Shown piece after piece: positions 1 through 14,242 of a stretch of DNA of 64,000 bases (position 1 is the stretch's first letter; each line of letters starts with the position of its first letter). Below the pieces are notes generated by a model. The model did no database searches and was not told where the DNA came from. It worked only from the letters and a program-made list of their open reading frames with translations. The translations under genes were made by a program, and so were the position numbers. Origin of the DNA: Lampris incognitus (Eukaryota > Chordata > Actinopteri > Lampriformes > Lampridae); contig NC_079221.1 of assembly GCF_029633865.1 (NCBI RefSeq), forward strand, positions 4,564,409 to 4,628,408, read 5' to 3'.

Positions 1-800
1 GAGAAGATTGTTGCATCGTGGCATAAATGCTCACGTGAAGCACAGTCACAACTCCTTCATTATAAGGTGATCAATAGAAGCTACTGGACCCCATGTAAAC
101 TGGCCAAACTGAAACTAAGGGACAATGATGCTTGCTGGAGATGTGGGAAGGAGTCTGGGACTTTAGTACATCTACTGTATTATTGTGAGAAGACAGTATG
201 TATGTGGGACAACATTGTTGTTTTTCTGAACGGGATGTTGAAGTTATCGCTGATTAAAACCCCAGCACTGTGTCTTTTGGGACTGTTACCAGAGAATGTC
301 AGAATGTCTAATCGGATGAAGCTATGGGTACAGCCGGCTCAGATACCTGGCTGTAGAATCAATCTGAGACCCTGGAAATCCTCTGCTCCTTCAACCTACA
401 ATGAATGGATGGAAACAATGTATCAGATGGCAACATATGAACGAATCACTTATAAGAGTGGCGGGTAGAGAGAACATGTTTAAGGAGGTCTGGGGCTTAT
501 TCTTCACAGAAATGGAATGTGGACATTGAAATAGATGATTACTCTGCATGAATATTCATATGGACTCTATGGCTATGTGTCTTGTCTAATTGTTTTTTTT
601 TAAATTTGTGTATGTTTACTTTGGGGTTTTTTTGGGTGTATGTTGTTTAAAAACAGGAAAAGAGGACAGTTGAGTTTGTTGGATACTTGTGTTATGATGC
701 ATTGTGTTTGTGGATGCAATTGTTGATCTGTCCAGAAAAATATCAATTAATAACAACAAAAAAAAATATGTGATTCCAAATAAAAAATGTAAAAACTAAA
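1..800 (+). mobile_element. LINE 3' end, L1/Tx1-like, truncated by the window edge
   Basis: The first 466 bases encode the C-terminal end of a non-LTR retrotransposon ORF2: a YWTP stretch, then RDNDACWRCG and a later HLLYYC, which together give the Cys-His knuckle found after the reverse transcriptase in fish L1-type elements. The frame stops near 468. An A/T-rich 3' UTR follows and ends near 800 in A-rich sequence. The start lies outside the window. Clade assignment rests on remembered resemblance only. Confidence 0.6.
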
Positions 801-811
801 AATAAAGGCGA

Positions 812-1200
812 CTGACATTCTTGCTCGGAGCTTGGACACCCAGAGGGAGCTCGTAGTAGAGCCGCTGCTCCTTCGCATCGAAAGGAGCCAGTTGAGGCGG
901 TTCAGGCATCTGATCAGGATGCCTCCTGGGGGCCTTCCTTTGGAGGTTTACCGGGCACGGCCAACTGGGAGGAGACCCCGGGGTACACCCAGAACTTGCT
1001 GGAGGGACTACATGTTCAGTCTGGCCTGGGAACGCCTTGGGATCCCCTAGGAGGAGCTGGAGGGCGTTGCTGGGGAGAGGGACGTCTGGAGTGCCCTATT
1101 TAGCTTGCTGCCACCACGACCCGACACCGGAGAAGCGGCTGAAGATGAGATGAGATGAAATGAGATGAGACGAGACGAGATGAGATGAGACGAGATATTC
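812..1200 (+). mobile_element. LINE 3' fragment, RTE/Rex3-like
   Basis: Bases 820-1140 encode VEPLLLRIERSQLRRFRHL, then [20 protein letters not shown] and [16 protein letters not shown], the end of the reverse-transcriptase protein of a fish RTE-type LINE. A stop codon interrupts the frame near 1050. It is followed by a tail of GATGA-type repeats (about 1147-1196), as in Rex3-like elements. The larger minus-strand copy at 39000-40352 has the same peptide order. The copy is heavily 5'-truncated and not functional. Confidence 0.75.
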
Positions 1201-2720
1201 TTGCTGCTGATTTATTTCAATTGGTCTTTGGGAGGAGTACATGCATTCTTTGGTGTCAGAAAGCGTCCTCTAATTACTCCTTGCCTGGAGGTTAGAATAT
1301 TAAGGCTCTTTACCTCCAGCACAGCTGCAAAGAACTGCATGAATTCCTAAACCAGCCAGCACAGGACTGCCCCATCGCTCTCACCGCTCCAGGAGGGAGG
1401 TGAAAGGTCACGGCCAGCACCGGACAGTCAGATGGTCATCCTTTTGGGGTCCTGAAGGCGAAGTACCACTGATTGCTTTCGCTCGTGGGTTTTCTGTGAA
1501 GTATCCATGTTGAACTTCCCCATGTGCTCTGGTAAAACTGTTCCGAAACACTTTCGCCACTTAAGCCGACAGCGCGTCATTAGGCACCTTCTTGTGTAGG
1601 TTTCTGTCCTTCATTTGCCTCCTCGTGCGTCGTACGTTTGCCTTCTGTAGGTTAAAGTGAGGTCTCGGTGTTACAAACCGTGGCACAACAGAGATCTCTC
1701 ACATTTGACATAAAGAGCTATGAAAAGAATGACATTAGTTGTCCTCTGTGTTGACTCTCGACAATATAACATTTCCAACACTGATGCTTGAGGAAAAAAA
1801 AAAAGAGAAATCTTACTTTTCCAAAACCTGGATAATATCAAAGTGCAGTTTACCACTCATCAAGACATTCCTGCTTTCTCTGATCATCCTGCAATGCTAA
1901 GCTGTTTAAATCTATTTCTAATGTGGATTTCTGGGAAAATGCATCTCATATTGAACCCTCATTGTGCCCTATGGACGTCCTTTCTATCCTTTGCAGAGCT
2001 CCAAAAAACAAAAAAAAAACATCTAATCATTTATCAAGGTTTCCCTTTTTTTCCTCAGAACTATGTGACCTCACATACGCAGTTAAGCTGAAAAACTATT
2101 TTCATTATTAACTGTTTTATTGGTATTCTGTCCTTACATAATAGCACTATCATCCACGTTTTTCCTTTCATTGCTCGCCATATTGTTTTGTTGTTTTACG
2201 AGTCACTTTGCAACACCATATTTAAAAGTATATGACTGTCATTTTATACTATCATTATCGTTGTACTATCATTATTACTGCTATTAGAAAGACTTGGAAA
2301 GAATCAATAAATACCAATCCGTAAGAATGGGTGTTTACTACTGTCTCGTCCCTCCTCGTTCACTGCAGTCGGGAACATGGACAAGAGGTTGCAAGCAATA
2401 CGTTATGTGAATGAATTCTAAATCTAAAATGCCATCGAAACAAACTAACCCGCAATAACATGACACTATCCTGTTGTTTGTATAAGTGATCATTCATAAA
2501 CTGGTGCAACCACAACAGCCACTACTGCTTTTCAGCGCTTGAATTTTCCCAGCACCTGTGTGCCTCTACACCGAATCTACATGAACTACAAATTTCAGCT
2601 AAGCTTTGGTCACAGCTCTCCAAACATCCCCCCAGTTGTTGTTAACTCAACCCGGCCTCCCCTTTACCCCGAGGGCAGAGCAGGAGATTGGCAAGGTTTC
2701 GTGGGATCTGGCCCGGCGCT
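1201..2720. other. Intergenic region, no gene recognised
   Basis: Only short unconnected open frames occur here, none with a recognisable domain, splice context or start. The sequence is moderately A/T-rich with no long repeat that I can name. It forms the distal 5' flank of the collagen gene. Confidence 0.5.
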
Positions 2721-2730
2721 TCCCCCTCTG

Positions 2731-2949
2731 TTATAAAGGAGGAGGGAGACCCCTTCTGCACCCCGGGTTGGCTTATGCTCCTGCTGCTAGGTTTCTGCTG
2801 CTAGAACGTTAATGAGCTAACTGGAGCCTGCTGCAAACACCGCCACCGACTCTCTCTGCTGATGCTGCCAGCTCGCCGAGGTCATCATTCTGAACTGCAG
2901 TGAATAGAGAAACCAGAGAACCTGCAGCATTCTGGAAGGATTTTGGACC
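2731..2949 (+). promoter_or_regulatory. Probable core promoter and 5' noncoding exon of the collagen gene
   Basis: A TATA-like TTATAAA at 2731-2737 sits in a locally GC-rich stretch. About 200 bases downstream, GTGAGT at 2950 could be the donor of a noncoding first exon (roughly 2765-2949). The matching acceptor would be the TTCTGTAG ending at 3201, just ahead of the start codon at 3213. The motifs are seen; their use is inferred. Confidence 0.4.
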
Positions 2950-3212
2950 GTGAGTCAAAAATGAAGAGGATGCATGATTATCACGAGTGTAGAGTCCATC
3001 CACAGCTTATGGCTGCAAAAATCGTACTGAAATATAGTAGAATGTGATTTTAAACCTCATGATGTTTGTTTTTTTAAACATTTGCCTCCAAACATAGCAC
3101 TAACATGTGGTATTTATTCCAACCTCATTTCATCTAGACACCAAAAACACAGTGATGAATATGTCGGTGTTTAACTTTCTTATCTTTTGATTGTTCTGTA
3201 GTTGGGACAGTG

Positions 3213-6200
3213 ATGTCTCCTTCCGTTAAGTTGATGCTGCTGTTTGCAGCACTGACTGGCGTCTGTGCCCACGAATACTACGAGGAGAGGAAAGTGAACA
3301 AGAAATCAAGGGTCAAACCACTCACGCAGCCGGTGGCAGCAAATATTTACGACGGCCAAGGTAAGAAAACGATGTGATTAACGAGAACATTATTTAGGTT
3401 GCACTGAACACAGAAAACATGTTTTTTTGCTTAGTATCCATCACAATATTACCAGGAGGATTTCCTAGTGTGCAACCAAGCTTTCATCTTAAATATGCTG
3501 TTTGTGGAGTATGCAAAGAGGCAACTGAACATATCAGTGTTTCTTCTAGTATTGTGTGTAACCGATGAAGTTGTTAGTCTGTCTGTCTGCATGCAGCACC
3601 AGACCTGGACTTTGCTCTGTAGCTATTCAACGTAACACAATCTGTCCACTGTGAAGCTTCTTAGATGTGAAAGATTTATAAACTTGTGGCACTGGGAAAA
3701 GACAAATGCTTGTGAATCAAGACAGATCAGTTCTTTTTAAAAGGCGAATGCAATTTTTGCTTTTGAATGGTAGTCAAGTTCAGCATTAACCATTATTAAG
3801 CCAGTTTAAAGTAAGATGCATGCATGAGTCGTTCCTAGAAAGTGTGCATGCCAATACATACCAAGTCAGAGAAGAACACGTGCATGCATGCAGCTGTTTA
3901 CAGACGCAGGTACACAGGAACTGAACACAGAAAAAGGCTTTGGGAAAGTAAAATGTTTAAAGCCTGCTTTTGAAAAAGGGCCAAAGTTAAAGGCGCGTGC
4001 CTCTGATCCTCTGCAGGGCCACTCTCAGAAGCTCAGTGAGGCTTGACAAGCTCTTGTTTTGATTGTAATGCTGTAAAAGCTTGTATTGGAGAGAAATAAA
4101 AAGTCTTTCTCACAATGTTGTGTGTGCACACAGCCAGGCTGGGTGAGACCTGTAACCTGGAGCTCTACTTCCTGCTGGACAGCTCTGAGAGTGCCAAGGA
4201 CTACCATGAGCAGGAGAAGAAGTTTGCTATAAACGTGGCGGATGGGCTGCAAAGTGTGCGGCTGCAGGCTGGCCGTCGCCTGACCTGGAAGATAGCTGCG
4301 CTCCAGTTCAGTAGTAATGTTACACAAGTGCAGACGTTCAGTCAGTGGGACGGCCCAGATAAATTCAAGGCCCATATGGCTACTATCGACAACATCGGCC
4401 ACGGTACCTACATCACCTACGCGATCACCAACATGACCAAGATCTACCGGGAGGAATCCAAGTCCAGGAGCATCAAAGTAGCGATACTGGTCACAGATGG
4501 TGTATCCCACCCCAGCAACCCAGATCTCTCCTCGGCTGTTGCTGATGCGAATAAACAGAGTGTCAGATTCATCACTGTGGGCATCACGCGGGCAGCCAAC
4601 GAGTCGGCCAACATGGCCGAGCTCCGTCAGTGGGCCAGCCCCGCTTCCCGCTACTACCATAATTTGCAGGACGTGGACATTCAGGGGAAAGTCGTGAATG
4701 AAATTGTGAGTATGTCTGATCTGTCTGTCAGCAGAGAGCACTCAGAAGTAAAACACTGCAACCACTGTCAGCGTAGGCGTGTATTTAAAGTTGGCACACG
4801 GACAAGCTCGGTCAAGTGTTCCTGCAGAGCTGGAATGACAGAGATGCCGTGTGTAAACAAGCGAAGGAACACCTATGACAGCTGTATATTCTACTGGTGA
4901 ATTCAAAGAATAAGCTTTTCCATATCTTACAAGAAGAGCTGTTTGACATCTGTTCATTATGAGTGAATATTCCTTCAGCAGTGGTTCTAGCCAGACTCTG
5001 TTGCGGTCTCTCATCATGTTCCCCCAGGTGGAAATGTTTTGAATTCAGAACCTGTAGCCTTGTTTTCATCCCACTGATTTAGATTAGATAGGAAATTCCA
5101 TCACATGCCAATTCTTTTGAAGATAAATAGCAAAAAGCAAAAAGACATGATGTTGTAATCATCCTGTGGTTTGAGATGACATTGTACTTTTCAAACCTTG
5201 GTTGACATTTTGTGCTGAAGGTTACAGTATTCAAATATTCAGGGATGATATTTCTTTCCTTTTTTTTTTGTTGAAAAATTTCCCCCTTTTTCAATTACCA
5301 ATTAGCCCACTCTTCCGAGCTGTCTTGGTTGCTGCTCCACCCCCTCTGCCGACCTGGGGAGGGCTGCAGACTACCACATGCCTCCTCCGATCCATGTGGA
5401 GTCACCAGTCGCTTCTTTTCACCTGACAGTGAGGAGTTTCACTAGGGGGACGTAGCGCATTACCCCCCGAACAGGTGCCCCGACCGACCAGAGGAAGCGC
5501 TAGTGCAGTGACCAGGACACATATCCACATTCGGCTTCCCACCCACAGACACGGCCAATTCCCACATAGCATCCGGATGTGGGCCACTTCAGGCAATGAT
5601 GCGGCACTGATGGTCTTCTTCTGGTCCTGACAAAACGGATGTGAGCCTGAAGTGGCCCACATGTATAATAGCAAATATGGCCCAAATATGCCAAATCAAA
5701 TGTGGGCCTTTTTTGGTAAAGACGCGGTGCTCTGGGCAACATGTGATCTGGATGTGACCCTGAAGTGGCCCGTGCGGTAAATGGTGAATATGGCCCAAAT
5801 ATCACAAAACACATACGGGTCACCTTTGGCAAATATGTGGCACATGCGGCATTGCTATGGCTCGGTTCTGGCCCAGATCTGGCAAACAGGAGCGGACCGC
5901 CCAAGTGCCATCGTTCCACGCGGTATGTGGGCCGGATGAAGTGTCGGGTGTGGGACGGGTCCGGGCCACAGCAATTTTGCTATCTGGATTGTGTCTGTAA
6001 CTGGAGGTAACACGGGGGGGGGGGGGGGGGCTCAAACCGGCGATCCCCGTGTTGGTAGGCAACGGAATAGACAGCTACGCTACCCGGGTGCCTGCTATTT
6101 CTTTTTCTTTGTTATCAGTTTCAAACATATTATTCATTATTCAGCAACTACCAACTCTGTTTGCTAACACTGCTGATGAATATGTTGTAAAACTAGACAA

Positions 6201-7716
6201 CACATTCAAGTGGTCAACCATGCTAACAATCTCGTGGTCTCACCTGTTTATAACTGTTTTTATTTTTGGTCTCTGTTTGACATGTGTTGCTGTGTTTTTC
6301 CTCCGCAGGTGGCCTTGGCTGATAAAGAGGTAGGTATTGTTATATTCCCACTGCTCACAGACATCATCTCTTCACACGTTGGCATGTATAACTAGACACA
6401 GATGCCCCCCTTGACTGTATAGTTTCTCCACAACTCTGAAACCGTGTCTCGTCCTTTTTGAAGTGCCACGTGGCCCAGATATGTGCCTGCGAGAAGGGCG
6501 AGAAGGGACAGAGTGGCCTGATGGTGAGTACTCAGCAGCTTGCTTTCCAAAACATCCCAAACCAAAGAGTCGTTTTCCTCTACAGCGATCAAAGGAAAGA
6601 ACATGAGCCAAAGGAAAAAAAAAACGAGGGGGTCCTTGAAGTCTTGCACAGGGAAATCTAAACAGGGTCTGATATTTCAGGAATGGTAATAGTATGTTTT
6701 TGAATAATCAGTATAATTGCTTACTTCTTTTGTCAACCTGGCCTGCAGGCGTGTACTGTGCACAGACAGACAGCGTAGATAGGTGGTCTGACCCGCATTC
6801 TGGGAGTAATCCTATAGCAACATGTTTGAGAGATCCTCCTCTGTTCCTCTCCCTGAGGTTTCTTCCTATTTTTTCTCCCTGTTAAAGGGTTTTTTTAGGG
6901 AGTTGTTCCTTATCCAATGAGAGGTTCTAAGGACATGATGTTGTGTTGCTGTTAAGCCCACTGAGGCAAATTTGTAATTTGTGATATTGGGCTATACAAA
7001 TAAAATTGATTTGATTTGATACAGGGGAATAAGACCATGCTCTGCCATTCCCACACACCTATATTTGTTGCCTCTCCGTGCGTCTTGTTCCCACGAGTTA
7101 TTGCACACTGCCAATCCAGCAAAAGATGTCCCCCACGGAAACTGGAGGCACCACATATAGCCCCACTACTCCCAATAAAACTGGACCTTTGGCCGGCATA
7201 AAAAACTCTTGACAACCCTGATTGTTGGAGTCAGTCACCCAGGGATAGAGCCTCTCGGAGGCAGTGAACGTGAGATAAGGCGTGTCATACACCATAAACA
7301 GCCCTAAAATGGCACAACCCCCACCGACACACACACACACACACACACACACTACACAGGTATAAACTATTTCCTTCGGATGCGAAGCACCCGTGTAAAG
7401 CCCACTCCTGGCCAGATAGGGGCTAGCGTAGGTAATGTCAGGGTTTCCAGTATCTAACAGTCAGTCATGTGCTGACAGACGTCTGCATGATAATTAACCA
7501 GGTGCATTCTCCTCAGAGAGATTCTTTAAATTCTTACGCTCAGACAGAAAGGCACTTACAAGTGTTCTCATTAGGTTAATGGTCACCAACTGGTGATTCT
7601 TAGTGGACGGCAACCGCCACACGCTGCCCAGGGGCTTCTCAGCCATATGACCCTTGACCCCCTTGAACAAGATGTCCCCAAATATGCATTGCTCACACCT
7701 GCTAGCATCCGGGGGT

Positions 7717-7761
<45 letters not shown>

Positions 7762-10700
7762 CAGATCGATATCCATCCCGTCCCCTTTCCCCCCTTTATC
7801 TGTCTCTGCATTTACATATTGGCTGTGCCTCAAAGAGAACCTCGCATTTTCTCTTTTCGCAGACCAAGATAAGCTCTTATCATCTGGTTACGAGCCTCGG
7901 GGGTCTTTTATTTGCCCTCAATCACAGACTTTGCTCACACGGTGGGGGGGGGGGGAGTTACTAAATGTCAGTGGATGAAATTAACTGTATTCCATCTGCG
8001 TTTCGTTTAATTCCACAGGGGAAGAAGGGTCGACCCGGAGATGTTGGAGCCCCTGGACTTAAAGGCCAGAAGGTCCTTCATAACATTTTCACACCTGCTG
8101 GGGGTTCTATCTGGGACTACGCCGCTCTTTTCTTCTTCTCTTGCTTGTTTCCTACAACCATTTATGAGTATCCAAACCGTCTCCTGTACGTTATGGCGTG
8201 TCTTGTATGTGCATGTGCAGTAAGCATATACAGACCCCGTCGTCCGCATTAAAACGCTTGTTGTGTAGCAGCTGAGATGGGTGAAGGTAAATGTGTAACG
8301 CTGAACAATGCACTGAGTCGGATTTGATTATTTCATGTCAGGGTGAAGCGGGGCTGAGCGGGCTACCAGGGCAAAGGGGCGTGGAGGTAAATGTTAAGAC
8401 TCATCATCATAGAAAAATGTTTTTTTTTGCCCAGAACTGAATTTAATCACGTCTAACCTTTCTCCATCCTCGTTCACTCGCAGGGGAAACCAGGTTACAA
8501 TGGACTGAAGGTATGTGGCACAGTTGAAACACGCGCTTTTCTAATGTTTTACACACTTTGAGCCTTGTGTGATTATTATTCCTGTCTAATCCCCACACAG
8601 GGCGAGAGGGGAGAGTGTGGCATCCCAGGAGTAAAAGGAGACAGGGTATGGAAACACGATCTGCTCTGTGTTGCCGTGTTTTCAATGTACTTATTCTCTC
8701 GAAATGAATGAAATTGCGGCACGGTGGTGCAGTGGTTAGCGTGGTCGCCTCACAGCAAGAAGGTCCTGGGTTTGAGCCCCGGGGTAGTCCAACCTTGGGG
8801 GTCGTCCCGGGCCGTCCTCTGTGTGGAGTTTGCATGTTCTCCCCGTTTCTGCTTGGGTTTCCTCCCACAGTCCAAAGACCTGTAGGTCAGGTGAATCAGC
8901 CGTACTAAATTGTCCCTAAGTGTGAATGTGTCAGCCCTGTGATGGCCTGGTGGCCTGTCCAGGGTGTCTCTCCGCCTGCAGCCTAATGACTGCTGGGATA
9001 GGCTCCAGCTTCCTGCAGCCCCGATTGGGATAAGCAGCTTGGAATGGATGGATGGATGGATGGATGGATGGATGGATGGATGGATGGATGGATGGATGGA
9101 TGAATGAAATTACACTTGGCGTTACTTTCATTGTTTTTCTCATTTAATATCCATTAGGGTCCTGAGGGTCCTGTCGGCACAAGGGGACCTAGAGGTTTTC
9201 AGGTGAGCAAAAGTCCGGCATTTGGATGCAATATTCCTACAAACTGATTCAGGTTGTTTCTATACATGAATGCCGAGTAGTGAATTCCACACAAGAAGAG
9301 ACTTTGTCCTGCCTTCAGTCTCCGATGTCATGTTGGTGAACAGCTCCATAGACACCGAGTTTGAAAATCTCCGAACGATGACAGTGATACGAGTAAGAAT
9401 GACCATAAGAATGATGGTTTGCCTTTTTACATTCACATTTCCATTTGAAAACCAGTATCGGTGCGATATAGCTCCTTTACTGTAACTGCAAATGGTCATA
9501 TTCCAGTTCTTCACCACCTCCGAGCTCCATCTTCAGGCTGCACATTGGTATGACATCACGGATTTGAGTCTCGGTTCTCTGGTTTCCAGCTTTAGGAAAC
9601 GCAGTAGTTCTTCATCATTTTAAATAGTGCTCGGACTGCTGCGGGGGACAGAAGTGGTGTATGCCGATTCTCAGAATAAGTAGAAATTCTGTGCAGCACA
9701 CAATGGAATTTCACACATTGGCTGGTAAAACCAGGGATAGTCAGATAGTCACACACACACAACAGCACACCATGCAGAGTGATAATATGTGACCTGCGGC
9801 ATAGGAGATGGACCTCTATTATTAATGGCTGTATCTTCTTGCTGACCAGGGGTTACCCGGACGGGAGGGAGACGTTGGACCAGAGGGCCCTCAGGGAAAG
9901 CAGGTTAGTGTCTTTTGTCCGCAAAGGCCCTGGGAACACTCTTATTTACCTCATCGTGCAGATCTGCTATGACCTTTACATGTCCTTTTATTATGGGGTT
10001 AAACTAAGTGCTGGAGCTTTGCCACCGAGCCTTTTACCATCCAGCACAGGGGCCTGTTTCTGAGGTAGTAGGCAGCTTAAACCGCATTTGGCACTGAGCC
10101 AGTCTCTTCCCCCATATTAGGAAAAAGTCACCAATCTAGGCATTATCCACTATCAGGTCCTAAAAAGAGAACACAAACTGGCTGACTATCTCTCCACTGT
10201 CAGAGACATTCGGCAGAGACACATCCTTACCAAGCACAGGCTCCGTGACCACGGTCTAGCCACTGAAAAGGGCAGACACACAACACATCCTGGCTACCAA
10301 AACAGCAAAGAATATGTGGTCACTGTACGGCAGGTGAGGTGGAGACACAGATGCACTTCCTGCTAAACTGTGAGAAATTCCAGAACGTAAGAGAAAAATA
10401 CCAGGAGACATTTGAAAACCAGATTCCAAATGTTCTAATGCTGGATGAGAAGGAACAATGGCCACTTATTTTAGGGGAGGGTCAAAGGTCACACCTTGCG
10501 GCACAATGTGTGTCAGAATGCCATAGCCTAAGGCTCAGTGAGTGACCAAAACACTGTCAGTTACTGTCAGTTGCTGTTCAAGTGCTGTTCTGTTTCTGCC
10601 TGATCTAGCTATTCCTTTTTCCATTCGTTTTTGTTTGTTTGTTTGTTTGTTTGTTTGTTTGTTTGTTTTGGTACTCTTTTGGTACTCTTTTTTTTTGGTA

Positions 10701-10775
10701 CCTCTGTTTCGCTGTCACCTGCTTTGGCAAAATTGTAATTAATGCAGTCATGCCAATAAAGCATCATTGAATATT

Positions 10776-10811
<36 letters not shown>

Positions 10812-13213
10812 GACCCCTCCCCCTAAATCTACGGCTTGTCCCAAGTCCAACACAGTTAGGACAATGGCGAGCTGAAAATGGTTCATTTCTTTTTTGTTTA
10901 ATCTACTGCCCTCCCCATTCCCCCCCCCCCACCACACTACAGCGACTAACCTCGCTGCTATGACTTCTAGATCGGAGAGTAGCTAAAACAGGGGGAATGT
11001 GCACTCTTTTCCTTGTTTTGTTTAAATGTCTGGGCGTCCGGGTAGCGTAGCGGTCTATTCCGTTGCCTATCAACACCGGGATCTCCGGTTTGAATCCCCG
11101 TGTTACCTCCGGCTTGGTCGGGCGTCCCTACAGACACAATTGGCCGTGTCTGCGGGTGGGAAGCCAGGTGTGGGTATGTGTCCTGGTCGCTGCACTAGCG
11201 CCTCCTCTGGTCGGTCGGGGTGCATGTTCATGGGGGAGGGGGAACTGGGGGGAATAGCGTGATCCTCCCACGCGCTACGTCCCCCTGGTGAAACTCCCCA
11301 CTGTCAGGTGAAAACAAGTGGCTGGCGACTCCACATGTACTGGAGGAAGCATGTGGTAGTCTGCAGCCCTCCCCGGATCGGCAGAGGGGATGGAGCAGCG
11401 ACCGGGATGGCTCAGAGAGTGATTGGCCAGGTACAATTAGGGAGAAAAAAGGGGGGGAAATCCAACAAAAAAAAAGAAGCATCTAATCTGACACCCGTAG
11501 TGAACTATAGCTCTCTCAGGACACATAAAAACTCAAACGCTACACTGATTTATTCTTTATGTTTTCACATCATAGGGGGAACGCGGCCCACCAGGCCCGC
11601 CAGGAATTCAGGGGGAAACTGGTATTGGACTCCCTGGATCGAAGGTAAGTTTTACTGTAAATGATCCTCTGCGTGCTTTAATGTACTTTTTTGATTCATG
11701 TCCTCTCCCCACTTCATCTAGTTTATGTTTATCTGCAGGGTGACATGGGATTCCAGGGCCCACCGGGGCCTTCTGGTCTACCTGGGATTGGTGAACCTGG
11801 CCTTCCTGTAAGTGAGGCAGAAAGAGACAGAATCCTACTCTTGAAATATACTGCGTGACATAATCTTTGTGTCTGTGAGGAGCTCGCTTGATCTCATTGA
11901 GCATTTAAGGAGAAACAGTTGGAAATGTGACCTGCCAAAAAGACCTGAAGGAGTTTGATCCGCGCCATGTTTTAGAATCCACTGACTTCTTTTGCAGGGG
12001 CCTCAAGGGCTACAAGGTGTTCAGGGGGAGAAAGGACCTCAAGGCGAGGGCTTTCCAGGACCAAAGGTATGAACACTCGCCTTTCAAGGCAGGTAAAAAG
12101 AAAAACAATGGAAACGCGATCTGGGTCAAAACTCAGAATACCCATGGCAATTTGTCACTCCTTCTTTTCTACTGGCCAGAGCATTTAGAGACCAAAGAAA
12201 CCCTACAGGTTCTCCTTCAAACCCATGTCAAAACATGCCTATTTTACCAAAATCAAGTTTCACCCCGTAGTCTCTAACATTTACTTTGAAACCAAGTTCT
12301 ACCTCCGCATCCAGATATAGTGATATCAAACAGAGATGCCCTCTGAAACAGGTCTTATGAGGATTTAAATGGCCGTTGCGGGTCACCAGCATCAGAACAT
12401 CCATGACTGGCATCCCAGAATGACACGACTTCTGGCCCGCCCCCAAAACAAAGTTTACTCAACTGTTTACTCTGGATTTTCAGAAAGTGAAATCTCATCT
12501 AAAATCTCAAGCTAATCTTTACGTAGCTGTGCTTGTTCTTCGAGGCATGGCCTACATCTGTCAAAACCAGATCTCACTGTGGTCCAACTCACTGAGTCGC
12601 AACTCAAGTGTCTGCTCAAGTGTTACCACTCACACTGCTGTTCATGCATTAAGCCTGTAAAAACAGTCTGTTCCTCCATGCTGCAGCATGTTACTGGTTG
12701 GGACATATAGAATGTGAAGATTGACAAGCTGGGATATCTCCTTCAAATACATATGGTTAGAATTCAACCAAGTATATTTTGCAGTATTTGCAGACGGTTG
12801 CACAGTAAAAGGTGAGCATTATTGTTATTGATACTGTTTCATATTGCAGTGCAATAATGCAAGCTTCTTGCTCTGATATCGGTTATCATATCTTAACCGA
12901 GTGAAACTGAGTGAACTGAAGAACAAGGTACTTGGCACCAAGGCCCCCTCAGTGTTTATTGTAATTCAAGTCAAAACCTGTTAGTAAGCCTTATAATGGT
13001 AGAGGCAGGTTTATGTGGTTGGCAGACATTCCCTATAAAAAGAAATTTACGCATGCTTTTATTTGGCAAAGGCATGTCCTGAAAAATTAATGCAACACCA
13101 AAAATATCCTCAAGCAACTAAACATCTGGTAGACCTTTGCAAGACTCACTGGCTGTTATGTAGAATTCCCCCTCTCCCTAAAGGGGTCCTCACCCCAAAT
13201 CCCCTCCCCACAT

Positions 13214-13247
<34 letters not shown>

Positions 13248-14146
13248 ATGAATATGTTCCTGTCTGTATGTCTGCATGTCATTACATTTTACTGTCGCCT
13301 CGGCTATAAATGCTTTCTCTGAATACCAGCCTCTCTCTTAAGAATTGCCACTTGCCAAAGGCTGGAGTATGCTGCAGGAGCATCATAAAATGCCCTAGGT
13401 TTGACTCTTAGGGATGGTTCAGAGGGGGGAAAAACACACACACAATTCCACTCTTATTGCATAGGATGTTTTCAGATCAAGCACAGGAGGGTAACAGGTG
13501 CTAACTTGCACCTGCTACCCTCCTGTGTTTCATCCTCTCCTTTCTGAGCACAACGCACATCTGGCTGTGAACCAACAAGTGACTGCGGTGGGACAGGCAG
13601 AAAGGTGGTTACGACCTGCTTTTATTCCACAGGGGGACCAGGGGCTCCTCGGGCCAATGGGGCCAAAGGGACAGACGGGTGCAGGAATCAAAGGAGAAAA
13701 GGTGGGCTACATCAGCTAATGAATACCACTGATAGAAACACCCCACGTCTACACAACAAAAGATCCAATGAAATCCATAAAGAAGGCTGGATGTCCTCCA
13801 GGTTGTAATTATATAGACTGCTCGTTGGAAAGCCAGATTGAGAAAGTAAAGAGCAGACGGGTAGGGGGGAACTAACAGCTCTGGTTACCGTGGGAAAGTG
13901 GAAAATTGAAGGTTGGACATGCGTCGCAATACTTTACAGAGGTATTGTAGCTTCAGCCGTGGTATATACCAGAGGCATTACAGAGGGCATCACCAGAGAG
14001 TAATCAAGCAGTATGTTTTAGTTTAGTTACATGTAAGTACCAAGGTAGTTTTGATTAGAAACTGGTGTAAATGTGTTATTTATAGATTACTCAAACAGTC
14101 CAGGTTTTATGCTTGGGTTGATGAAAAGCACTACTCAGGAAACAAA

Positions 14147-14242
<96 letters not shown>

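Noticed and set aside
4025-4741. Minus-strand 238-codon frame over the first VWA exon
   Set aside because: It is the antisense shadow of collagen exon 2, which has matching splice phases and domain motifs.
7593-7964. Open frame with a long Thr-His run
   Set aside because: It is a translated CA microsatellite inside a collagen intron, with no domain or splice support. Frames over the other CA runs and the TCTA array were rejected for the same reason.
11026-11262. Conserved-looking short frames ([20 protein letters not shown] type) at several places
   Set aside because: They come from the repeated family A SINE body and are not a protein family.
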